Shown in pieces: positions 26,704 through 35,746 of a DNA stretch of 64,000 nucleotides. The stretch covers positions 62,001 to 126,000 of the forward strand of contig CAYLMK010000013.1 of the NCBI GenBank assembly GCA_964384945.1, written 5' to 3'. Made by a program: the position numbers and the translations under genes. The DNA is from S015-6 sp964384945. GTDB taxonomy: Bacteria; Desulfobacterota; DSWW01. The notes beneath the pieces were generated by a model. It was given only the letters and a program-made list of their open reading frames with translations, searched no databases and was not told where the DNA came from. Position 1 is the stretch's first letter. The number at the start of each line of letters is the position of its first letter.

Positions 26704-27369
26704 CTATTCCCCGCGCCGGATGTCTCCCTTGGGTCGTTTCGTGTTGAGCCGGGTGTAGATGTGACGCGCCGTGTAAAGCGCGCCGAGCGGGTTGTGGGCC
26801 AGGACCCTGTCCTTGACCGCCAGGACCGTGACCGGCGCCCGGGAGTGCTTGATGAACAGGGTGTCGTCGCCCACGCAGAGGCCGAGCAGGATGTTCAGCT
26901 CCGAACCCTCTCCGTCCAGCACGGCGGCCTGACCGATCGGATTGCACATGGGCTGGCGCAGGCCCGGCAGGATCTTCTCCTCCTCGGGCAGGCCGATGTC
27001 CTCGGACCGGAGGGCTCCGCACATGCAGCAGGCCGAGATCACCTCGAACCCCTCGTTGGCCAGGAGGTTGGTGAAAAGCTCCGCCTCCTGTGACAGGCCC
27101 ACACAGAAGGCCAGGCCGACCTTCCTGTACCCCCGAAGCTTCGCGTAAAGGACCGTTTCTTCGACACGGGTCAGCTTCCCGTAATCCTTCCAGGTCCTGG
27201 CGACATCCTGGGCCATCCGCTGGTTTTCCGGCTCCTCGATCTTCCTCCTGGCTTCCTGAAGCACCTGCGCACGTGTCAGGGTCGGACAGAATTCGGGGGC
27301 CTGGCTGAGGTCGCCGCGGAAACAGCCCTTTCGCGGACAATAGCTACACTGGATCTCCGGGTTCTTCAT
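26704..27369 (-). CDS. DUF1847 metal-binding protein
   Basis: 221 residues matching the DUF1847 pattern: an N-terminal CSYCPRKGC metal site, CPTLTR, then GYRKVGLAFCVGLSQEA, ISACCMCG, QPMCNPIGQA, LNILLGLCVGDDTLF and a C-terminal DRVLAHNPLGALY. The regularly spaced cysteines suggest iron-sulfur or zinc binding. Common in strict anaerobes; function unknown. Its start overlaps the end of the DMT permease gene by 26 bp, implying coexpression. Confidence 0.85.
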   Translation of the reverse strand: MKNPEIQCSYCPRKGCFRGDLSQAPEFCPTLTRAQVLQEARRKIEEPENQRMAQDVARTWKDYGKLTRVEETVLYAKLRGYRKVGLAFCVGLSQEAELFTNLLANEGFEVISACCMCGALRSEDIGLPEEEKILPGLRQPMCNPIGQAAVLDGEGSELNILLGLCVGDDTLFIKHSRAPVTVLAVKDRVLAHNPLGALYTARHIYTRLNTKRPKGDIRRGE

Positions 27370-28339
27370 AGGGGGCCTCCTGGGGGATGGATGGGATGTT
27401 CAGGGACGGGACGTTCCTCGAGGACTGTGCGAGCGCAATGGTCATGGAGCCGGCCACGACGAGCAATGCGCCGAGGCCTGCGGTGAAATGGAGCCGTTCG
27501 GGGGCCACGACCCCCGGCCAGAGGGTCGAGCCGATCCGGATCATGAAGAGGGTTGCGACCGGTGTCAGGGTCAGAACGGCGTTGACGCGTGAGGCCTCCC
27601 AGTGGGCCAGGGCCTCGGAGTATGCGCCGTAAGCGATGAGCGTATTCAAGGCGCAGAAGACGAGGAGCCAGAATCGGAAGTTGCCCAGCCCCAGGACCGA
27701 CGTGAGGGAAGCGGCCGGAAGCAGAAGAAGGGCGCTTCCGGAGTAGACGACAAGCAGGACGGCTGCGGACGACATCACGCTCAAGAGCTGTTTCTGGGCC
27801 AGCGCGTAAGCCGCCCAGGAAACGGCGGCCAGGATGATCAGGATCATCCCGACGAGGTATTCTCCTGTCGTACCGAGAATCTCTCCGAGCCGGGTGCGGA
27901 AGAAGAGCACCATGCCGGAAGCGAGCAGGAAGAGGCCGAACCATTGCGATTTCGCAAAGCGTTCCCGGAAGCATGCGAGCGCGCCCACCATCGCCATGGC
28001 GGGAGCCAACTGAATGAGCACCTGCGCAGAGCCGGCGGAGGTGTAAGAAAGGCCGAGGATGAAGAGTACATAGTTTCCTCCCAGGCCCAGGGTGACGAGG
28101 GACAGCAGGACCCACACGGTTCGGCCCTGTCCTCGGATCCTTGGAAGACCGCCGCGTGCCGCAAGATAGGAACCCAGCAGGACCGCGGCCGCCGTGAAAC
28201 GGTACCACGTGATCGTGTAACCGTCCATCCGTTCCAGGGTAATCTGCAAGGCGATGGGCAGAACGCCCCACATGCACACGGTGAGGAAAGAGAGCCCGAG
28301 GCCCAGCCTCCATCTTCCGGAGGGACGATGCATTTGCAT
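27344..28339 (-). CDS. DMT-family (EamA) permease
   Basis: Two tandem EamA repeats giving ten predicted helices; FLTVCMWGVLPIALQITLE at the N-terminus and the repeat starts near residue 165. 331 residues. Drug/metabolite transporter family members export amino acids or other small metabolites; the substrate is not inferable. A very good promoter precedes it. Overlaps the DUF1847 gene downstream. Confidence 0.9.
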   Translation of the reverse strand: MQMHRPSGRWRLGLGLSFLTVCMWGVLPIALQITLERMDGYTITWYRFTAAAVLLGSYLAARGGLPRIRGQGRTVWVLLSLVTLGLGGNYVLFILGLSYTSAGSAQVLIQLAPAMAMVGALACFRERFAKSQWFGLFLLASGMVLFFRTRLGEILGTTGEYLVGMILIILAAVSWAAYALAQKQLLSVMSSAAVLLVVYSGSALLLLPAASLTSVLGLGNFRFWLLVFCALNTLIAYGAYSEALAHWEASRVNAVLTLTPVATLFMIRIGSTLWPGVVAPERLHFTAGLGALLVVAGSMTIALAQSSRNVPSLNIPSIPQEAPYEEPGDPV

Positions 28340-28376
28340 GATGAGGCCTTCCGAGGGTTCATGGGACGGGGCAAAA

Positions 28377-28406
28377 AGTATAGGGGTGGACGTCGAGGCC
28401 GGTCAA
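28377..28406 (-). promoter_or_regulatory. sigma-70 promoter for the DMT permease operon
   Basis: On the minus strand TTGACC (28406-28401), 18-bp spacer, TATACT (28382-28377); about 30 nt of leader to the ATG at 28339. Confidence 0.6.
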
Positions 28407-28497
28407 GCTTCTTTCGGTTTGATTCACTCCGATTGACTTCCGGGGAAGGAACCGCTACGGAAGAGAGGAATTCTTGAATTGACAGAAGGAGGCGAGA

Positions 28498-30132
28498 ATG
28501 AGAACCGTTCGGAAGGAGTGGGCGGGACACTTCCTGGTCGTGTTCTTGTGCGTCGCGTGGGCCTTGGGCGCATGCGGTTCCGATCCGGAAATCATCGAGC
28601 CGGCAGGAGGAGAGTCCTCCTCGGATTATGACCTGGTGATCACGGGCGGCAGGGTGATCGATCCCCTGAGCGGAACCGACGCCATCGCTACGGTTGCGGT
28701 GAAGGGCGGGACGATCCAAAGGATTACCCCGGATCCGGGCGAGGGGGCTTCGCTCGCGGGCAGCGCCGCACGAGTGATCGATGCCTCGGGCCGGGTGGTC
28801 TCGCCGGGGTTCATCAACACCCACACCCACGAGGGGGAGATCGAGGAGTCCATGAAGGTCTTCGTGAAGGACGGGATCACCACCTGGGTGGGAGGGAATT
28901 GCGGCTTCTCGGCGATCCCGCTCGCCGATTATTTTGCCGAGATCGAACAGGAGGGACTCTACAACAACTATGCATCGCTCACGGGCCTGAATGCGCTCAG
29001 GAGAGAAGTGGGTGTAGATACCTTTGAGGCGGCAAGCGAGGCACAAATCGAGGCAATGGTCGAGATCCTGGCCGCGGACATGGAACAGGGGAGCATGGGG
29101 GTCTCCTTCGGCTCGTACTACAACCCGGGCTGCTCCTACGAGGAGATGCTGGCCACGGCCCGGGAGGCCGCCCGCTACGGCGGCATGGCCTCGAGCCACA
29201 TCCGGGACAACATCTTCAATCTGAAGGCCCTGATCCCCTTTCTGAACTATTACTTGAACAAGGAGTTTCTCACCGAGGCGATCCGCACGGCCCGGGAGGC
29301 CGACATTCCCTACATCGTCTCCCACCTCACCGATGTGACGTACGGTCCCGGATCGACCGAGTTCGCCCTCACCATGATCTCGGGGTGCCTCTACCAGGAA
29401 GGCTTGCGCCTGGCCGTGGACGTGATCGGCTCGGATTCGTTCCCCAACGATTTCTTCACGATCGCCCGGTACGGGACCGTGCCGCTCGACCTCCTGATGG
29501 CCATGGCCGATGCGGTCCCGACCGACTTCCAGGTGACCGAGGATGTGTTCATCGACGGCGCGCTTTACATGGAGGCCTTCGAGACCCTGACCCGGATCGA
29601 GCAGGCCGAGACGCTCATGCAGGCGATTCTGGAAGGCAGGGCCGAAAGCCCGGGCGTGCTCTGCCATATCATCGACCCGGAGAACACGATGCTCGCCCTC
29701 TCGAAGCCCTTTGTCTTTATCGGCAATGACGGTGCCATCAGCCGAGACCCGGAAACCGACGAACGGATCGGCCATCCCCGCGCCGCGGGCGCCTTTGCCC
29801 GGTTCATCGGCCACTGGGCGCGCGATATGGGTGTGATGAGCCTCGAGGAGGCCCTCTTCAAGGCCACCGGGGCCCCTGCCTTCTGGCTGGGCCTCGAGAA
29901 GAAGGGAAGGCTTCAGGAGGGCTGTGACGCAGACATCGTAATCTTCGATGCGGAGCGGATCATCGACCGGGCGGAGGCCTCTCCGGGCAACATGATCAGG
30001 CCGCCCGACGGGATCGACTACGTGATCGTGAACGGCGCGGTCGCCGTCGAGGGCACGGAACTCACCGGCGAGAGGGCGGGCAGGGTGATTCGCAGAACCT
30101 GGGAGGTTCCCGGCGTTCACTACGATTCCTAG
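28498..30132 (+). CDS. lipoprotein amidohydrolase (N-acyl-D-amino-acid deacylase type)
   Basis: Lipoprotein signal with lipobox LGAC at residue ~22, so it is anchored outside the cytoplasm. The amidohydrolase fold follows: DLVITGGRVIDPLSGTDA, SPGFINTHTHEGE (metal-binding HxH) and a C-terminal KGRLQEGCDADIVIFD. The layout matches D-aminoacylase/dihydroorotase-like hydrolases, but those are usually cytoplasmic or have Asp-x-His at the second site. 544 residues. AAGGAGG precedes the ATG. A terminator follows at 30277. Confidence 0.85.
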   Translation: MRTVRKEWAGHFLVVFLCVAWALGACGSDPEIIEPAGGESSSDYDLVITGGRVIDPLSGTDAIATVAVKGGTIQRITPDPGEGASLAGSAARVIDASGRVVSPGFINTHTHEGEIEESMKVFVKDGITTWVGGNCGFSAIPLADYFAEIEQEGLYNNYASLTGLNALRREVGVDTFEAASEAQIEAMVEILAADMEQGSMGVSFGSYYNPGCSYEEMLATAREAARYGGMASSHIRDNIFNLKALIPFLNYYLNKEFLTEAIRTAREADIPYIVSHLTDVTYGPGSTEFALTMISGCLYQEGLRLAVDVIGSDSFPNDFFTIARYGTVPLDLLMAMADAVPTDFQVTEDVFIDGALYMEAFETLTRIEQAETLMQAILEGRAESPGVLCHIIDPENTMLALSKPFVFIGNDGAISRDPETDERIGHPRAAGAFARFIGHWARDMGVMSLEEALFKATGAPAFWLGLEKKGRLQEGCDADIVIFDAERIIDRAEASPGNMIRPPDGIDYVIVNGAVAVEGTELTGERAGRVIRRTWEVPGVHYDS

Positions 30133-30276
30133 CTGGAATACGGGAAGATCAACGCAGGGAACCCTGGGGGGGTGTGGGGCGTCTAACCGAACATACAGGA
30201 GATGCGTGAGACCTGCTCGAAAAGCGGTTTACATCTCCATCCCCCCTCCGTACAAGGTCGCGGCCTTGGTAACAAC

Positions 30277-30297
30277 AAGGCCGGCGGCCTTTTTTTT
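30277..30297 (+). terminator. intrinsic terminator after the amidohydrolase
   Basis: AAGGCC-GGC-GGCCTT stem-loop (30277-30291) running into an eight-T tract (30290-30297). A second similar imperfect hairpin lies just before it (30253-30268). Confidence 0.75.
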
Positions 30298-30316
30298 GGC
30301 CCGGCTGCAGGCAACC

Positions 30317-30346
30317 TTGACACCGCTTCCCGCCTGTCTCTATACT
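30317..30346 (+). promoter_or_regulatory. sigma-70 promoter for the acyl-CoA ligase
   Basis: TTGACA (30317-30322), 18-bp spacer, TATACT (30341-30346). Gives a leader of about 100 nt to the ATG at 30455. Confidence 0.7.
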
Positions 30347-30454
30347 TCCGTTGGCACATGGCTGTCCCCACCTCTTTCGGGCTCTCTCGGAAGTCTATTT
30401 CCTTGAAATAAATAGAGTTTTCCAACCGCCAGAATCCACGAACAGGAGGGAAGC

Positions 30455-32116
30455 ATGGACATCGTCAAGGGATTCCCCTCGACCATGCAGGATGACTACC
30501 AGCTCAACCTGATCAACCTCATCAAGCACGGCGTACGGAATTTCGACAAGCAGGAGATCGTCTGCAAGATCGGGGACGGCATGTTCCGGTACACCTATAC
30601 GGACGCCTACGCCAGGATGATGAGGTTTGCCAACGCCCTGAAGAGGCTGGGGGTAGGTATCGGGGACCGCGTCGGCGTGATGGACTGGAACTCCTACCGG
30701 AACTACGAAATGTACTTTGCGATCCCGGGGGCCGGTTCGGTGATGCTGCTCATGAACCTCCGTCTCACCCCGGTGGATCTGTCTTACGTGGTGAACCATG
30801 CGGAAGCCAAGCTCGTGGTTGTGGATGAAACGCTCCTTCCTCTCGTCGAGGCGGCTGCGCCCCATTTCAAGACGGTCCGGGGATACGTGGTTTTTACGAA
30901 CAAGAACGTGAGGGACCTCCCGACCAGGCTCACCCCGGTCTACAGTTACGAGGAACTGCTCAGCCAGTCGGATGCCGAATACGACTGGCCCCACATGGAC
31001 GAGAGGGCGGCCTGCGCGGCCTGCTATACGACCGGAACCACCGGAAGGCCCAAGGGCGTCTATTATTCGCACCGCAGCACATTTCTGCACGCCCTGGCGA
31101 TCTGCGCCAATGCGCAGGTATCCAGCCAGGACTGCTATTTTCAACTGGTTCCGATGTTTCATGCCATGGGATGGGGCGGGCCCTACTTTGCTACCCTCGT
31201 GGGTGCCAAGTTCGTCCTGCCGGGCATGTACAACCTGCAACGGCTGGACGAACTGGCTGAGATCATGGTCCGGGAGAAGGTCACGGTGTCGGCAGGCGCC
31301 CCGGCGCTCCTGTTGCCCATGCTCGAGTACATCAAGCGGATGGACAGAAAGCCGGACTTCCGGGGGGCGCGCATCCTCAGCGGGGCCACGGAGCCGCCCC
31401 TTTCGATGATGAAGGAGTTCTGGAACCGGACCGGCGCCGAGATCATCCACGCTTACGGCGCGACCGAGACCTCTCCCCTGGCAAGCATCAACCGGCTCAA
31501 GCCGTGGCTGGAGAAGGACCTGAGCGAGGATGAACGGTGGGACCTGAGGAGAAAGCAGGGATATGTGGTCACCGGGCTGGACGTGAAGCTTCTCGACCCC
31601 TCCGGCCACGAGGTCAAGAGGGACGGTCAATCCGTGGGGGAGTTCTGCCTGCGGGGGCCCTGGATCACGGGCAAGTACTACAACCCGGAGGCCCCCTCCA
31701 CGCAGTTCTCCGAGGATGGGTACTGGAAGAGCGGGGATGCGGGGACCATGGACGCGAATGCCTACCTGAAAATCACCGACAGGGTGAAAGACGTAATCAA
31801 GAGCGGGGGGGAGTGGATCTCCTCCGTGGATATGGAGAATGCGATCACAGCGCATCCGGCCGTGTTCGAGGCGACCGTGGTCGGCGTGCCCCATCCGAAG
31901 TGGGAGGAGAGGCCCCTGGCCATCGTGGTCCTGCACAGCGAGTTCAAGGGGAAGGTGCAGAAACAGGAGATCATCGACCATCTGAGCAAGACCTTTGCCA
32001 AGTGGCAGCTGCCGGACGAGGTCCTGTTTGTGGACGAATTCGACAAAACCAGTGTGGGCAAATCGAACAAGAAGGTGATCCGGGAGAAATACAAAAGCAT
32101 CTACACGCAGGGCTGA
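30455..32116 (+). CDS. AMP-forming acyl-CoA ligase (fatty acid type)
   Basis: ANL-superfamily ligase making acyl-CoA from acid, ATP and CoA. The ATP loop is YTTGTTGRPKG at residues 191-201, followed by HAYGATETS, WKSGDAG and DRVKDVIKSGGEWISSVDME (hinge and A8), and the catalytic lysine at SVGKSNKK near the C-terminus. 553 residues. Resembles long- or medium-chain members. Its own promoter and a strong terminator make it monocistronic. Supplies acyl-CoA to the dehydrogenases in this window (inference). Confidence 0.92.
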   Translation: MDIVKGFPSTMQDDYQLNLINLIKHGVRNFDKQEIVCKIGDGMFRYTYTDAYARMMRFANALKRLGVGIGDRVGVMDWNSYRNYEMYFAIPGAGSVMLLMNLRLTPVDLSYVVNHAEAKLVVVDETLLPLVEAAAPHFKTVRGYVVFTNKNVRDLPTRLTPVYSYEELLSQSDAEYDWPHMDERAACAACYTTGTTGRPKGVYYSHRSTFLHALAICANAQVSSQDCYFQLVPMFHAMGWGGPYFATLVGAKFVLPGMYNLQRLDELAEIMVREKVTVSAGAPALLLPMLEYIKRMDRKPDFRGARILSGATEPPLSMMKEFWNRTGAEIIHAYGATETSPLASINRLKPWLEKDLSEDERWDLRRKQGYVVTGLDVKLLDPSGHEVKRDGQSVGEFCLRGPWITGKYYNPEAPSTQFSEDGYWKSGDAGTMDANAYLKITDRVKDVIKSGGEWISSVDMENAITAHPAVFEATVVGVPHPKWEERPLAIVVLHSEFKGKVQKQEIIDHLSKTFAKWQLPDEVLFVDEFDKTSVGKSNKKVIREKYKSIYTQG

Positions 32117-32150
32117 GTCCGCCGGATTCGTCAGGATTGAGCGCGTCATC

Positions 32151-32214
32151 GACCGGTTTCGGGCGCATACGCCGAGAACCGACAGTTCGTGCGCCCGGCC
32201 GGTCCCTCTTTTTT
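32151..32214 (+). terminator. strong intrinsic terminator after the acyl-CoA ligase
   Basis: Two-part stem: GACCGG/CCGGTC (32151-32156, 32199-32204) and CGGGCGCA/TGCGCCCG (32160-32167, 32190-32197) with a small bulge, then six T (32209-32214). Confidence 0.7.
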
Positions 32215-32313
32215 CCTAAACTCCTCCCGCCTCTTCTGTCGATGTTGAGGGCAGGCAGACTCGCAGCGGCCGAGTCGGCCCGCATTCTTCACCCCGGACC
32301 CGGGAGGTGGCCT

Positions 32314-32598
32314 ATGAGGGGAGCGGTTCTCGCCTGCCTGATCGCGCTTCTCTGGGCTGGCTGCGACCGAAACCCGGTCGAGGAATTCGGCGAACAGATG
32401 CTTGTCTCCTACGAGACGTCCCGGCAGGCCGCCGACGAAGCGAGCCTGCAGGCCATTCAGCGGTACATCCGGTCCTACCGTGCGCTCAACGGCAGGTACC
32501 CGGAAAGCATCGAAGAACTGGCCGCCTCGCTGGGCGCAGGCTACGATCTCGAACCCTACGATTATGACCCCGCCACCGGAACCCTGACGGCCCGGTAG
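32314..32598 (+). CDS. small lipoprotein, unknown
   Basis: 94 residues with a clear lipoprotein signal (MRGAVLACLIALLWAGC, lipobox at residue 17) and GGGAGG before the ATG. The mature part is helical, with LNGRYPESIEELAAS, a phrase seen in pilin-like minor secretion proteins and many small delta-proteobacterial lipoproteins. Function unknown. Confidence 0.7.
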   Translation: MRGAVLACLIALLWAGCDRNPVEEFGEQMLVSYETSRQAADEASLQAIQRYIRSYRALNGRYPESIEELAASLGAGYDLEPYDYDPATGTLTAR

Positions 32599-32846
32599 TC
32601 CTGCCGTCTCCGGTCCGTCCCGGCCTGGGATCTTCTGAAATCGGAATGTATGTCCAGGCAATGGGGGTCCACCTCCGGGTTCCCGGACGCTCCTCGACGC
32701 CTCTGCCCGTTTCATCCCGAAGACTTGCTCTCCCATGTCTGCACATAAGCAAACCGTCCTGCACCCATTCATGCCGGCAGCAAGCTTGAGCCCGAGCCGC
32801 CGGAGGATTGACAGGAAAGAGCGCCGGCAGACAGAATGGTACCCCC

Positions 32847-33113
32847 ATGAGAACGATGCCCCTCAAACCGTTGAAGAAGGTCAGGGTCAGTCAGCAGGCC
32901 CCGACCCGCTTCACGATCGCGGTACTCTCCCCTGTGAGGGACGAGGCGGAGTTCGGGACGATCCTCAGGGAGGATGTCCGAGCCTGTCTGGGGGCCTATG
33001 ATGCCTTTGTGGGTGCGGACTGGGAGAGCCGGAGTTTCACCCTCGTGACCCAGGATTTCCCTGCCTTCAAACACAAACTCATCTATCGGCGCTACCTTGT
33101 AAGGGACGAATGA
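32847..33113 (+). CDS. small protein coupled to a radical SAM gene
   Basis: 88 residues, unrecognised. Basic N-terminus, then a compact alpha/beta-looking stretch (TRFTIAVLSPVRDEAEFG, WESRSFTLVTQDFPAFKHKL). No cysteine or membrane segment. Its TGA overlaps the ATG of the radical SAM gene (ATGA at 33110-33113), so the two are probably translated together. Could be an accessory subunit or scaffold; this is inference. Confidence 0.5.
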   Translation: MRTMPLKPLKKVRVSQQAPTRFTIAVLSPVRDEAEFGTILREDVRACLGAYDAFVGADWESRSFTLVTQDFPAFKHKLIYRRYLVRDE

Positions 33114-34483
33114 CGAGCCCGCGGGTCGGTCTTGGCAGAGGAGAAGTGCACAAGAACAAGGGAATGGAAACGAAGAGCCTCTGCCCGGAGTGTCTCGCCA
33201 CGCTCCCGGCGGTGATCCGGGAAGCCCCGCCCGGGGCCATCCTGGAGAGAGTGTGCCCCCGTCACGGCACATTTCGCACTGTGGTCTCCAGCGATCTCCA
33301 AACCTATCGCAGGCTCTGTGAATCGCCGAGGATCTCCGCGAAGCCCCAGCAGTACGAGGTCCGCATCGACAAAGGTTGTCCCGACGACTGCGGACTGTGT
33401 CCCTCCCATGAGCAGCATACCTGCCTGGCCATCCTGGAGATCACCTCGCGGTGTGATCTTGACTGTTCGGTCTGCCTGGCGTCTGCGGCCCGTGAGGGGC
33501 AGGACCTCGATCTTGAGGCGGTTCAATCCGTCCTGAGGACACTCATCCGGAACGAAGGCCGGCCGCCACCCCTTCAGCTGAGCGGCGGAGAGCCTTCTGT
33601 CCACGGTGATCTGGCGGCAATCATCGAAGGGGCCTCCTCCCTGGGTTACAAAAAGATCGAGATCGATACCAACGGGCTCAAGCTTGCCCGCTGCCCTTCC
33701 TTCCCGGAGCAACTCGCGCAAGCGGGCCTCTCGCAGGTGTATCTTCAGATGGACGGGCTGGACCGGGGCGTGTCGGAAGCCATCCGGGGAGCCGACTTGG
33801 TGGAGGAGAAGATCAGGGCCATCGAGAACTGCAAGAGGGCGGGACTGCCGGTGGCCCTTTCCGTGACCGTTGTTCCGGGGGTGAACGACGATGCTCTGTG
33901 GCAGATGATCCGCTTCGGGATGGAACAGGGGCTTACAGGAGTCAACTTTCAGTCGGTTGCCCTGAGCGGCCGTTATCCGAAATCACTCTGTCAAGGGCCG
34001 GAGCGTTTCACCCTCGGGCACTTCATCCACGCTGTCGAGCGGCAGAGCGAAGGCAGGCTTCTGGCGTGCGACCTGACACCGCTGCCCTGCCCGGACCCGC
34101 GCTGCGGCGTCATGACCTATGCCCTCGCTCACAAGGGAGAGCTCGTGCCGCTGGGCCGGATTATGGAGAAGAGCCGGTTGCTGCGGCACACGGCCGATAT
34201 GAGCGACTGGGACGCGGTCCTCCGGCAGGTCCTGCCGGAGGGCGGCTGCGGGTGCGGGGTGGCGCCGGCCCGCGAAGGGCTGCCCCCAGAGCTGCTTTCC
34301 CTGTTCGACGAGGCGGACTATTACTCCATCGGATTTCACGGGATGATGGACGCTTACAGCTTCGACCAGGATCGTGCGAGGCACTGCTGCATCCATGAGC
34401 TTACCCCGGAAGGGAGACGGATCCCCTTCTGCCTCTACAACATCAAATACCGCCAACCCCTTCCGAAAAGAAGTCGGCGATGA
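33110..34483 (+). CDS. radical SAM enzyme of the Tes/MJ0619-like group
   Basis: Radical SAM cluster motif CDLDCSVC near residues 115-122. Preceding it are cysteine motifs that mark the MJ0619/tetraether-synthase group: CPECL, CPRHG and KGCPDDCGLCPSHEQHTC. The SAM-binding GGE is in QLSGGEPSVHGDL. The C-terminal part holds more cysteine pairs (CPDPRCG, GGCGCG, HCCIHE), suggesting auxiliary clusters. 457 residues. Archaeal members join isoprenoid chains into tetraethers; bacterial roles are mostly untested. ATG at 33110 assumed from the ATGA overlap; GTG 33146 and ATG 33164 are alternatives. Confidence 0.8.
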   Translation: MTSPRVGLGRGEVHKNKGMETKSLCPECLATLPAVIREAPPGAILERVCPRHGTFRTVVSSDLQTYRRLCESPRISAKPQQYEVRIDKGCPDDCGLCPSHEQHTCLAILEITSRCDLDCSVCLASAAREGQDLDLEAVQSVLRTLIRNEGRPPPLQLSGGEPSVHGDLAAIIEGASSLGYKKIEIDTNGLKLARCPSFPEQLAQAGLSQVYLQMDGLDRGVSEAIRGADLVEEKIRAIENCKRAGLPVALSVTVVPGVNDDALWQMIRFGMEQGLTGVNFQSVALSGRYPKSLCQGPERFTLGHFIHAVERQSEGRLLACDLTPLPCPDPRCGVMTYALAHKGELVPLGRIMEKSRLLRHTADMSDWDAVLRQVLPEGGCGCGVAPAREGLPPELLSLFDEADYYSIGFHGMMDAYSFDQDRARHCCIHELTPEGRRIPFCLYNIKYRQPLPKRSRR

Positions 34484-34695
34484 CCGTCAGGCGAAAAAGG
34501 AAGGGTGCGGTCGACGGCTCCCAGGGGTCGCATTACCCCTCGGCGGGAACGTGGGCCTTTGCCCACTCCTCCGGGGTCATGACCGGCTTCTGATCCCAGC
34601 GCATGGGGATCGGCAAAAACGAAAGGGCCGTGTCCACGCAGGACAAGGCCCTCCTCCTCTCGGTGCGAGAGGTCATTCGAATTCGATTCGCGCGA

Positions 34696-35184
34696 TCACG
34701 GAGCAGCCGGCGCCAGTCCGCACACCTGATCCAGGCAAACAAGCGGCTCCATGCAGTCTGCGTCCTCCGCGCACGGGAACCCTTCCTCGCCGGGCGGCTG
34801 GCAGGTCCCGACCCGATCCAGAATGTCGACGTATCCGCACGCGCCCTGCAGGCTGTCCATGATCCAGCTCATCATTTCGTCCACATCGAGCCAGGGGAGA
34901 AACCTGAGAACCCTGGACAGAACGGGAAAGACCCGATCCTCGACGAACGCAATGAGATCGGAGATGAACTCCGGGCACTCGTCGGCGAGGGAAACCGCCT
35001 CGTTGCAGACCATGTCGAACGCTTCACAGTACTCGAACGGGTCGTCCCAGTCATGATGGGCCGCATCCCAGTCCCATTGCGGGAAATCCCCGTCGAAGCA
35101 TGCCATCGGCGGCTCCGGGACACCGCAACCCGAAGCAAGAATCCCCATGGCCATCAGCAGGCTTATGAACACGTTTCCTCTCAT
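34696..35184 (-). CDS. cysteine-rich lipoprotein
   Basis: 162 residues, lipobox LASGC at residue ~20, GGGAGG before the ATG at 35184. The middle is acidic and aromatic (FPQWDWDAAHHDWDDPFEY). The C-terminus has a spaced-cysteine module (GFPCAEDADCMEPLVCLDQ then VCG) like the Dickkopf-N-like repeats common in delta-proteobacterial surface proteins. Probably an outer-membrane or surface lipoprotein; function unknown. Confidence 0.7.
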   Translation of the reverse strand: MRGNVFISLLMAMGILASGCGVPEPPMACFDGDFPQWDWDAAHHDWDDPFEYCEAFDMVCNEAVSLADECPEFISDLIAFVEDRVFPVLSRVLRFLPWLDVDEMMSWIMDSLQGACGYVDILDRVGTCQPPGEEGFPCAEDADCMEPLVCLDQVCGLAPAAP

Positions 35185-35746
35185 CGTCGTTCCTCCCGTT
35201 CGGTTGGCCCGGCCTGGATTACCAATGAAAGAACATTTTATTTTGAGAAATACTCCAGGCCGTCCTTCGTTGTCAAGAAGAAATTCCTTCTTCGTAGAGA
35301 GAGTTCGTGATTGCAGGAACGTAACGGCTCGATTCGATTCTCGCCCGGGTCGAGTCCAATCGCGTATCTCCCCGAAACCGGCGTCCCGGGCCGGGCGGTC
35401 CCTGGCCGGCCCCGGCGGCCGGGGTTGCGGTTCCGGTTCGGCCGTGGGGGGACGACGGGTATTCGTAAGCGGAACGTCCCGGAAGGGACCGTTTGAAATC
35501 GAGTGTTCCCAACGATTTTGACGGGTTGCGAAGGTGACCAAGGATCGCTTCCTTCTCTCTGTTCTCCGTGCCGACAGCCGGGAAGGGGGAAGGCGGCCTC
35601 CTGAAGGCCTTTGTGCCGGCACGGTTCGCCGTTGCGGTGCCGCAAACCGGCGCTGGTCCGGTATTTGCAAAACCGCGACACATGGCAGCTCCTTCACTCC
35701 TGTGGGCGGTCGAGACAATCGACGAGTCCGATGGAAAGGAATCCGA
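35185..35746. other. divergent intergenic region
   Basis: 562 bp between the cysteine-rich lipoprotein (minus) and the second PilZ gene (plus). No protein gene is supported. A promoter for the minus gene is listed separately; a short stretch near 35640-35700 faintly resembles part of a c-di-GMP riboswitch but is incomplete. Confidence 0.45.
35247..35276 (-). promoter_or_regulatory. candidate promoter for the cysteine-rich lipoprotein
   Basis: On the minus strand TTGACA (35276-35271), 18-bp spacer, TATTTC (35252-35247), in an AT-rich pocket; leader about 55 nt. Confidence 0.5.

Noticed and set aside
34533..34680. Short minus-strand open frame after the radical SAM gene (ends RWDQKPVMTPEEWAKAHVP)
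   Set aside because: Looks slightly protein-like but has no ribosome site or homology that I can recognise; left out of the gene list.
35640..35700. Plus-strand GCAAACCGG ... GCAAAACCGC resembling the core of a c-di-GMP-I riboswitch, ahead of a PilZ gene
   Set aside because: The conserved second helix and tetraloop-receptor parts are not found, spacing is wrong, and no terminator or sequestering hairpin follows.
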